Positions 23,894 to 30,564 of a stretch of DNA of 64,000 bases are shown here, piece after piece. Position 1 is the first letter of the stretch. Each line of letters opens with the position of its first letter. A program made the translations under genes and the position numbers. Below the pieces are notes generated by a model. The model did no database searches, was not told where the DNA came from, and worked only from the letters and a program-made list of their open reading frames with translations. This DNA is from Amorphoplanes friuliensis DSM 7358 (lineage in GTDB: Bacteria > Actinomycetota > Actinomycetes > Mycobacteriales > Micromonosporaceae): NCBI RefSeq assembly GCF_000494755.1, contig NC_022657.1:1499501-1563500 (forward strand). The letters run 5' to 3'.

Positions 23894-26411
23894 GTGCAGA
23901 AGAGAGTGCTGGCATCGGTCGCGGCGCTGGCCGGGTTCCTGATCGTCGCGGCTGTGCAGCTCGCGCTCGTGGTGGTGCCCGTCCTGCTGCTGCTCTCGAC
24001 ACTGCCGGGCCGCACGGCGCTGCGGCTCGGCGTGCCGGTGTGCATCGCCACGGTCGGCGTGATGGCGTACGCGACCTGGCGTGCCCTGCACACCCGGCGC
24101 CCCGAGCCGGTCGGCCTGCCCGTGACCCGCGAGGATGCCCCCACAGTTGTGGGCCCTGCTCGACGGCGCCGCGCAGGCCGCCGGCACCCGCGCGCCCGAC
24201 CGCGTCACCGTGGTCGCCGACGCCGCCGCAAAGATCATCGAGCGCACCCGCCTGCTCGGCCTGATCGGCGGCCGCCGCGACCTCTACCTCGGCCTGCCGT
24301 TGCTCCAGGCCTGGGACGAGGCCCACCTGCGAGCGGTCGCCGCCCACGAGCTGGGCCACTACTCACCGCGGCTGGGCCGCCTCGCACCGCTGGCCTACCG
24401 CGGCCGGGTGGCTGTCGCCCGCACCGTGCCCCGCATTCCCCGCCGCAACCCCGCGGGCCCGCTGCTCCGCGCCTACGCAAAGTTCTACCGCCGGGTCGAC
24501 GCCCCGTTCAGCCGCGCCCAGGAGTTGACCGCCGACCAGATCGCGGCCGAATACGCCGGTCGCTCGGCCGCGGCAGCTGTCCTGCGCGACCTGCCGGCGC
24601 TCGACGCCGTGCAACGCATCTTCCACGCCGAATACCTCGGCCCCGGCTGGCAGGCCGGCCACGTCCCGGACGACATCTTCGGCGGCTTCCTCCGCGTCCT
24701 CGCCGCCCGCGCGGACGACGTCGCGGTCCTGCGCGCCCGCGACCCCGGCACCCCGTCCAGCTGGGACACCCACCCCCCGGTCACCGACCGCCTCGCCGCC
24801 CTCTCTCTGAGTACGCCCCCAGCCACGCCCGCGCCCCGCCCCGCCCCGACGGGCACTGCACCCGCCCCCGGCGAGCCGGCCAGGCCCACCGATTCGGGCT
24901 CGGAGATCGCAGACAGGCCCGACGTCACCAACAAATCGGTCGACCCGACACGGGCCGCGGACGGATCGAGTGCTGCAAGCGCGCGCGGCGAAGACGACCG
25001 GTCGACCCACGGCGCCGGCAACCCCGAGCCGGACCTGGTGAGTGCGGCGGCACCGACCGGCCGCCCGGCAAGCCTCGCTGACGCCCCCACCTCGACAAAC
25101 CCCGGCGGCCGTGACGATGCGCCGAACGCCTCGGCATCAACAACCCTCACCGATGCGACATCCACGGGCCGCAGTGACTCGTCCACCGCCTCGGGATCCC
25201 CGCAGCCCAGCGATGCACCCGGCCCGGCAGCCTTCGGAAACCATGGCGATGCGCCCACCGCCTCGGGATCTTCGGACCATGGCGATGCGCCCACCGCGAC
25301 GGCCTTCGGGGACCGCGGCGATGCGTCCGCCTCGGCGATCTCCGAGGGCCGCGACGGTGTGTCCACCGCGGCCGCGTCCGGGGGTCGCGGCGGTGCACCC
25401 GCCCAGAGGGCATCCACGGGCAGCGACGAGCCATCCGAGCGGGTCGGTCGCGGCGAGGCGCCAGCAGGCGGGGCGGAGCTGGGTGGGCGGACCTCGCCCG
25501 AGGCCGGCGGTCCAGGGGCGCCCGCCGGGGATCTTGTTCCTGATCTTCCGGGGCTCGGGCGGGCCCTGCAGGGGGTCGCGTTCCCGCCGCAGGGACGCAC
25601 CACCGTCAGCTGGGATGTGTTCTTCGGGGCCGCGCGCACCGTGGAGATGCAGCGTGAGGCCGAGGCCGCCCTGGTCACGATCTCCCGGGCCGCGGGGGCG
25701 CCTGTCGGCAACGCCGCGGACGTGCTCGATCTCGCTTCGGACGGGCGGCTGCACAAGGCCGCGGAGTCGGTTTTCACCGGGCTTTCCGCTGAGGAGACCG
25801 CCAGCCGGGTCGCTGAGCTGGTCACGTTGCTGCTCGCGCTGGCCGCGTTGCACAGTGACGCCGCGCGGTGGCGGCACAGCTGGACGGGGACCGCCGAGCT
25901 GGTGGCTGCCGATGGTGCGCATCTTGATCTCGGTGGGCTGGCCGCGCTGGCGAGCGATCCGGCGACGGTCGGCACGGCGCGGGAGCGGCTGGCCGAGCTG
26001 GGGATCGATCCTGCGGCCGAGCCCGGCGCCGACGTCGCGCGGACGCGGCCCGAGGTGGTCGGTGGTGTGGTCAATCTGGTGGTCGACGGGTCGCGGACCG
26101 ATGTGCTGATCGTCGACACCGGACTGTTCCTCGTGCCGGGGCTGCCGCGGTCGCAGAACGGGACGGCGAAGCGGCGGCTGGTGCAGTTCGCCGCGGCGGA
26201 CGTGCCCGAACGGGACGGTGCCGCTCCCGGCAGCCGGTTCGTGCCGTACGCCGAGGTGGCCGGTGCGACGCGGACCAAGCGCCGGAGCTGGGATCTCAGC
26301 CTGCGGAACGGCGGGACGATGAGCGTTCGGGCCGCCCTGGACTCCGACGAATTGCCCGGCGGCTGGGCGGCGCTCGACGACGCCGTCGCGTTCCTGTCTC
26401 GTATCAGATAG
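23894..26411 (+). pseudogene. M48-type membrane metalloprotease, full extent with apparent frameshift
   Basis: The N-terminal part (GTG 23894 to ~24140) encodes two TM helices and a linker ending GLPVTREDAP. The protease part continues in the +1 frame from ~24141 (QLWALLDG). Homologues have these as one chain, with GLPVTREDAP joined to xLWALL. Dropping one C from the CCCCC run at 24138-24142 restores a continuous 838-residue protein. The cause may be a real mutation, a sequencing error, or, less likely, programmed slippage. If real, the catalytic domain would lose its membrane anchor. Confidence 0.65.
24135..26411 (+). CDS. M48 family metallopeptidase domain with disordered linker and C-terminal domain
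   Basis: A 758-residue frame. Zn-binding HELGH is at ~residues 72-76 (AVAAHELGHYS), and the third ligand lies in AQELTADQIAAEYAG. Residues ~235-470 are a low-complexity linker rich in Ala, Ser, Asp, Gly and Pro with loose DAPTASGS/GDRGDA repeats. The last ~270 residues form a second domain of unknown family (GRTTVSWDVFFGAARTVEMQ ... LLALAALHSDAARWRH ... VNLVVDGSRTDVLIVDTG). The ATG at 24135 has no proper ribosome site. It is most likely the continuation of the gene starting at 23894. Confidence 0.75.
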   Translation: MPPQLWALLDGAAQAAGTRAPDRVTVVADAAAKIIERTRLLGLIGGRRDLYLGLPLLQAWDEAHLRAVAAHELGHYSPRLGRLAPLAYRGRVAVARTVPRIPRRNPAGPLLRAYAKFYRRVDAPFSRAQELTADQIAAEYAGRSAAAAVLRDLPALDAVQRIFHAEYLGPGWQAGHVPDDIFGGFLRVLAARADDVAVLRARDPGTPSSWDTHPPVTDRLAALSLSTPPATPAPRPAPTGTAPAPGEPARPTDSGSEIADRPDVTNKSVDPTRAADGSSAASARGEDDRSTHGAGNPEPDLVSAAAPTGRPASLADAPTSTNPGGRDDAPNASASTTLTDATSTGRSDSSTASGSPQPSDAPGPAAFGNHGDAPTASGSSDHGDAPTATAFGDRGDASASAISEGRDGVSTAAASGGRGGAPAQRASTGSDEPSERVGRGEAPAGGAELGGRTSPEAGGPGAPAGDLVPDLPGLGRALQGVAFPPQGRTTVSWDVFFGAARTVEMQREAEAALVTISRAAGAPVGNAADVLDLASDGRLHKAAESVFTGLSAEETASRVAELVTLLLALAALHSDAARWRHSWTGTAELVAADGAHLDLGGLAALASDPATVGTARERLAELGIDPAAEPGADVARTRPEVVGGVVNLVVDGSRTDVLIVDTGLFLVPGLPRSQNGTAKRRLVQFAAADVPERDGAAPGSRFVPYAEVAGATRTKRRSWDLSLRNGGTMSVRAALDSDELPGGWAALDDAVAFLSRIR

Positions 26412-26470
26412 TTACTGCCACCGCTGAACCGTTGGCACCCCCGTTGCGTGGTGATGGAGGAGACGGTCGC

Positions 26471-26701
26471 ATGTCCGACGCAACTGTCACCGTCTCATCA
26501 CCAAGCGTCACAATGAGATTCGGCGCCATTCGCTTACCGTTCGCCTTATTGGGTAGAGGAAGGCCACGCGGAGCGGCGATGATCGCCATTGACCAGGGGG
26601 GAGGGGCGCTATGGATCGGGGACCGATGGCGCTCTTCGGGGCCATCATTGCGCTTGGCCTCGGACCGGCGATGTGGGTCGGCGCTCAGTTCGGCCAGGTG
26701 A
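26471..26701 (+). CDS. Possible small protein, weakly supported
   Basis: A 76-codon frame starts at an ATG well placed after GGAGGAGACGGTCGC. The first ~45 residues (MSDATVTVSSPSVTMRFGAI) have reasonable composition. The last 30 codons overlap the start of the next gene in another frame. No family recognised. It may be a leader peptide or chance. It occupies the otherwise gene-free 26412-26610 interval. Confidence 0.25.
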   Translation: MSDATVTVSSPSVTMRFGAIRLPFALLGRGRPRGAAMIAIDQGGGALWIGDRWRSSGPSLRLASDRRCGSALSSAR

Positions 26702-27105
26702 CGCTGACACCTGACCGGCCGCCGGCAGTGATCTCGAACCAGCAGAACCAGGCACCCGAGGGCGGTTCCGGCGCGGGTGACGCACCGGCCGGCACCGAGG
26801 TGATCCGCACCGAGCCCAAGTCGAACAACGAGCCGCTGAAGCCGACGAAGAACTCCCGGCCCGTCAAGACCTCGCCGTCTCCGTCCGCATCGGACGAGCC
26901 GTCGGCACCGGTCGACGAGTCGACGCCGCCGGACAGCACCGACCCGGCCGACGAGGAGACCACTCCGCCGACGGAGTCGACCACGCCGCCCGTCGACCCG
27001 CCCACCGAGGACGAAGACCCCGACGTGCCGCCGGAGCCCCCGGTGCAGCCGGGCGACGACAACACCGACACCGCGACGCAGGCCGGCGAGTCGTCAGCAG
27101 TGTGA
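26611..27105 (+). CDS. Membrane-anchored Pro/Thr/Asp-rich extracytoplasmic protein
   Basis: A 164-residue protein. An N-terminal hydrophobic helix (residues ~6-27, MALFGAIIALGLGPAMWVGA) is followed by ~135 residues of low-complexity, acidic, Pro/Thr/Ser-rich sequence (for example TPPTESTTPPVDPPTEDEDP). It is probably anchored in the membrane with a disordered tail outside. No LPxTG motif or cysteine anchor. The ATG follows GGGGGAGGGG. Function unknown. Confidence 0.7.
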   Translation: MDRGPMALFGAIIALGLGPAMWVGAQFGQVTLTPDRPPAVISNQQNQAPEGGSGAGDAPAGTEVIRTEPKSNNEPLKPTKNSRPVKTSPSPSASDEPSAPVDESTPPDSTDPADEETTPPTESTTPPVDPPTEDEDPDVPPEPPVQPGDDNTDTATQAGESSAV

Positions 27106-27111
27106 GCCGGG

Positions 27112-27531
27112 TCAGACCAGGCGGCTGAGTTCGACGAGCGGAATCGTGCGGTCACCGGCCTTCGCCTGGTACTCGGCAAAAAACGGGTAGGCGCTGACCA
27201 GCCGGGCCCACTCGGCGTCGTAGTCGTCGCCGGTCAGCGGTGTCGCCGTGGCCGTGAACGATTCGCCCGGCAGTTCGACGGTCACCACCGGGTCGGCGAT
27301 CAGGTTCCGGAACCACAGGGGGTCGGTCGCCGCCCCTTTGTTGGAGGCGATGACCAGGAGACGGTCGTCGTGGCGTACGTACATGATCGGGCTCGTCCGG
27401 GGTTGGCCTGTCCGTCGGCCGGCTGTGGTCAGAAGCAGCAGCGGCCGGTTGGTCATCGAGGCGCCACCGTCGGCCCGGAACTGGTCGATGAGCTGACGGT
27501 TGTGAGCGAGCAGATCGTCGGGCATCGTCAT
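27112..27531 (-). CDS. DDN-like deazaflavin (F420)-dependent nitroreductase family protein
   Basis: A 139-residue split-barrel protein. Family marks are LLLTTAGRRTGQPRTSPIMY, VIASNKGAATDPLWFRNLIA and ADPVVTVELPG. Related proteins use F420 and reduce quinones or nitro compounds. Its stop is only 7 nt from the convergent upstream gene. The start lies 4 nt after the WYL regulator, so both are probably co-transcribed. Confidence 0.88.
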   Translation of the reverse strand: MTMPDDLLAHNRQLIDQFRADGGASMTNRPLLLLTTAGRRTGQPRTSPIMYVRHDDRLLVIASNKGAATDPLWFRNLIADPVVTVELPGESFTATATPLTGDDYDAEWARLVSAYPFFAEYQAKAGDRTIPLVELSRLV

Positions 27532-27535
27532 ACCC

Positions 27536-28525
27536 TCATCCTTCCGGCCCGGTGGCCGAGTACAAGTCAGCCAGACCGCGGGCGGTCTCGGCGAAGCGTT
27601 CGCGCAGCTCCGGCGGGTCGAGCACTTCGACGTCGGCGCCCAGCTTGAGCAGTTCGATGTGGCCGTGGCGAACCGATTCGATGGGCACGGTCGTGGTGAG
27701 CCGCCCGTCCGCGCCGACCGGTCCGGCCGAGGCGCGGGCCACCCGGGACATCTCGGGCGGGAAGAAGTAGGCCATCCGGTCGAGGGCCTCGGGAGTCATG
27801 CGTACGGTCGCGCGGGCGGTGTAGACGCTGCTCTCGTAGCGTTCCGTCCACGTCTGCCAGAACGCGGCGAGGTCGAAGCCGGGCGGTCGCTGTGCCGGTT
27901 CGTCGAGGAGTTCCGCGTCGAGGACGTTGACCACCCGGTACGCCGTGATCTTGTCCCGGGAGAGAGCCACGAGATACCAGCGGCCCGCTTTCAGGACGAC
28001 GCCCAGGGGTGACAGCGTGCGGGTCACCTCGCGCGGGGCCTTCCAGCGGCGGTAACGCACCTCGAGCAACCGCTCGCGCCAGACCGCGTCGGCCACCGTG
28101 GCGAGGTGCGGGGTGGGTTCGTCGGCCCGGAACCAGCCGGGCGCGTCGAGGTGGAAGCGGTCGCGTACCCGATCGGCTCTGTCCGCGAGCTCACCCGGCA
28201 GCGAGGCGCGCAGCTTGAGCTCCGCGGCGGCCAGGACCGAGCCGAGGCCGAGCTCCGCGGCCGGGCCGGGGACACCGGCGAGGAACAACGTCCCCGCCTC
28301 GTCGCCGGTCAGCCCGGTGAGCCGGGTGCGGTAACCGTCGAGCAGTTGGTAGCCGCCGGCGGGACCACGGTCGGCGTAGATCGGCACGCCCGAACCGCTG
28401 AGTGACTCGACGTCGCGGTAGACGGTGCGGACGGAGACCTCGAGCTCGCCGGCCAGCTCCTGCGCGGTCATCCGGCCGCGCGTCTGCAGCAACAGCAGCA
28501 GGGAGACCAGGCGGGACGCGCGCAT
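27536..28525 (-). CDS. WYL-domain helix-turn-helix regulator
   Basis: A 329-residue regulator. HTH_11 is at the N-terminus (SRLVSLLLLLQTRGRMTAQE, LEVSVRTVYRDVESLSGSGV). The WYL domain spans ~140-215 (LLEVRYRRWKAPREV, LGVVLKAGRWYLVALSRDKI, AYRVVNVLDAELL), with a WCX C-terminal extension. Only 27% or so of such regulators have known targets, so I do not assign one; the co-transcribed F420-type reductase suggests a role in stress or detoxification. Confidence 0.9.
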   Translation of the reverse strand: MRASRLVSLLLLLQTRGRMTAQELAGELEVSVRTVYRDVESLSGSGVPIYADRGPAGGYQLLDGYRTRLTGLTGDEAGTLFLAGVPGPAAELGLGSVLAAAELKLRASLPGELADRADRVRDRFHLDAPGWFRADEPTPHLATVADAVWRERLLEVRYRRWKAPREVTRTLSPLGVVLKAGRWYLVALSRDKITAYRVVNVLDAELLDEPAQRPPGFDLAAFWQTWTERYESSVYTARATVRMTPEALDRMAYFFPPEMSRVARASAGPVGADGRLTTTVPIESVRHGHIELLKLGADVEVLDPPELRERFAETARGLADLYSATGPEG

Positions 28526-28540
28526 CCGCTCAGCATGGCA

Positions 28541-28570
28541 CCGGCCGCGTGCTCGGGAGCACGCGGCCGG
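28541..28570 (-). terminator. Hairpin downstream of acidic protein gene
   Basis: A perfect 14-bp stem (CCGGCCGCGTGCTC at 28541-28554 and complement 28557-28570) with a 2-nt loop, between the stop at 28587 and the next minus-strand gene at 28525. Confidence 0.72.
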
Positions 28571-28586
28571 TCAGGATCGTCCGAGG

Positions 28587-29579
28587 TCAGAGACCGAGGA
28601 TCCGGTTCAAAATGTCCCTGTACCCGCGGAGCTGCACCCGCAGCTGCTCGGTGTCCTCGGTGTCGTTGGTGAGCCCGTCACGCTGCGACTTCAGCGCGGC
28701 GGTGAGCTTGTCGAACGCCTCGTCGACAAGCTTGGCGGCGTCGCCGGCGGCGTCCTTCGGGCTGTCGACGAAGCGCAGCTGCACCTCACGCCAGCGCTCC
28801 TGGAACGACTGGGCGTCGCTCTCGTCGAACACCGTCTCCTTCTTGGCCGCCGGGGCGGTCGCCGGAGCGCTCGCCGGTGCGGCGGCGGCAACAGGCACTG
28901 GCACGGGCACAACGGCAGGCTCGGAAACTGCCGGCTCGGAGACAGAAGAGGTGTCGTGCTCGTCGACTGCGGTGTCGCGGTCGTCCTTGTCGAGCGGCGT
29001 CTCGGTCACCGGGTCGACGGCCTTCGGGTCGTTGAAGTCACCCTCGTCCTTCAACGCCACGGTTTCGTCGGTGTCGTCCGCGGAGAGGGGCTTGTCCGTG
29101 GCCGGGTCGACCGCCGTCGGCTCGTCGAACGTGCCGTTGTCCTTGAGCACGTCGTCGTCCGGGGAGGTGGTCGTGGACTTGTCGTCCAGCGGCAGGTCGA
29201 GCTCGTCGGCCGGGCCGCCGTGGTCGTGGCCGTCCACCCGCGTGTGGTCACCGTCGACCCGCGTGTCGTCGCCGTCGGCCCGGGCGTCGTCCTTGTTCCA
29301 CGGGGTCGCCGCCGGGGCGTCGGGGTCGGGTGCCGCGGTGCTGCCGGCGTACGTGTTGCTGGAGGTCGTGACGACGCTGTCGTCGGGCTGACGGTCGGCG
29401 TCGTCCCACCGGTCGTTCTCCGGTGTGGAGGGGGAGTCGGCGGCGGCCGGCGTGGACCAGGGCGACGGCGGCCGCTGGTTCGGGACGGCGACCGGGTCGG
29501 ACTGGACCTTTTCGGGCTGGTCGTCGTCGCGCGCCTGCTCGTCGGTGGTCTCGCGCGCGTCGTTGGAGAAGAAACGCAT
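28587..29579 (-). CDS. Acidic, mostly disordered protein with C-terminal W-VQ-FVD domain
   Basis: A 330-residue protein. Residues 1-~245 are low complexity, rich in Asp, Thr, Pro and Ala, with imperfect repeats (DDTRVDGDHTRVDGHDHG; DEPTAVDPATDKPL versus NDPKAVDPVTETPL). The last ~80 residues form a helical domain (FQERWREVQLRFVDSPKDAA) that matches the domain in the upstream gene. Start ATG 29579 follows GAGGAG. It is 11 nt after the membrane-anchored partner, so the two are an operon. Family unrecognised; function unknown. Confidence 0.8.
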   Translation of the reverse strand: MRFFSNDARETTDEQARDDDQPEKVQSDPVAVPNQRPPSPWSTPAAADSPSTPENDRWDDADRQPDDSVVTTSSNTYAGSTAAPDPDAPAATPWNKDDARADGDDTRVDGDHTRVDGHDHGGPADELDLPLDDKSTTTSPDDDVLKDNGTFDEPTAVDPATDKPLSADDTDETVALKDEGDFNDPKAVDPVTETPLDKDDRDTAVDEHDTSSVSEPAVSEPAVVPVPVPVAAAAPASAPATAPAAKKETVFDESDAQSFQERWREVQLRFVDSPKDAAGDAAKLVDEAFDKLTAALKSQRDGLTNDTEDTEQLRVQLRGYRDILNRILGL

Positions 29580-29590
29580 GGTCGGGCTCC

Positions 29591-30235
29591 TCAGCGGCTC
29601 GTGGCGTCGGGACGGGAGTTCGCGACGTCGCTGTCGTGGTTGTTGATCTTCTGTTCCGGAACCTTGGGCTCGGACGCGGGAGAGGCTGCGCCTTCGGAGC
29701 GGATCGGGTTCTCGCCGAGGAGGTCGGCGAAGAGCGCACGGTAGTGGACCAGAGCCTGCCGCAGATCCTCGGTTTCCGCTTCCCCGCTCTTGCTGCGTTC
29801 GCTGATCGCGTGGGCGTCGCGGTAGTGCTCGAGGGTCCGGGCGTGCGCGACGGAGAGGTTGGCGAGCTGGTCGTCGTAGTCCCCCGTCGGGTAGCCGCGT
29901 TCGGCGATGAGCTTGGTGACCAGCTCGTCGGCGGTCGAGACAGCCTGCTCGGGGGAGTCCACGAACTGGATCTGCACTTCTTCCCAGGCGACCGAGTACT
30001 TCGCCTTGGACTCGGCCGACAGGGCCTTGAGCTCGAACTCGGCGTGCCGCTTCTCGCGCTCACGCAGCTCACGCTCGCCCTCGGAGCGGCTGTCGGCGTC
30101 GCCGACGACCCGGTCGTACTCGGGCCCGAACTTGTTCTGCAGCTGCTTGCGGCGGCTGGCCCGGGCGCCCAGGACAACAGCGGCGGCGATCACCAGCAGG
30201 ACGACAATGAGAATGATCACGACTGTGGGGGACAT
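29591..30235 (-). CDS. Membrane-anchored helical protein with W-VQ-FVD domain
   Basis: A 214-residue protein with one N-terminal TM helix (residues ~5-24, VVIILIVVLLVIAAAVVLGA), a basic stop-transfer (RASRRKQLQ), then a charged coiled-coil-like region (SEGERELREREKRHAEFELK). Residues ~80-170 carry VAWEEVQIQFVDSPEQAVST and the AHARTLEHYRDAHAISERS helix. It is related to the C-terminal domain of the next gene. The TM orientation puts the helical part in the cytoplasm. Strong ribosome site AAGGAGGA. Divergent from the conservon. Confidence 0.8.
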   Translation of the reverse strand: MSPTVVIILIVVLLVIAAAVVLGARASRRKQLQNKFGPEYDRVVGDADSRSEGERELREREKRHAEFELKALSAESKAKYSVAWEEVQIQFVDSPEQAVSTADELVTKLIAERGYPTGDYDDQLANLSVAHARTLEHYRDAHAISERSKSGEAETEDLRQALVHYRALFADLLGENPIRSEGAASPASEPKVPEQKINNHDSDVANSRPDATSR

Positions 30236-30394
30236 CGGATTCCTCCTTCTTCAACCCTGGATATGCCCACCTCACCGGGGTCATCAATCCGAATCGACAC
30301 GCCGACGTGAAAAGGGTCTCGCCAATCTTGAGTTGTTCCAGACGAGGTGCCGGGGTCAGCAGCTGTTTTGTCGTGAGATTGACCGAACCCGCGT

Positions 30395-30424
30395 TGGACA
30401 AACAGGACAGTCGCCGCGTATATG
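30395..30424 (+). promoter_or_regulatory. Candidate promoter upstream of conservon
   Basis: TGGACA (30395-30400), 18-bp spacer, TATATG (30419-30424). It would give a ~135-nt leader. The whole divergent gap 30236-30564 otherwise shows no gene. Confidence 0.4.
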
Positions 30425-30564
30425 GCACGGTGAGAGCTAGCTCTGATGGCGTCCCTTACGTATCCTGCCGGAGGCGCACGCAGCACGGAAACGGCCGTCA
30501 CCCCTCACCGGCGGCCTCCTCGTCCTGCGCCGCGCAGGTCCTGCACCCCCTCGGGCGGAGTCTG

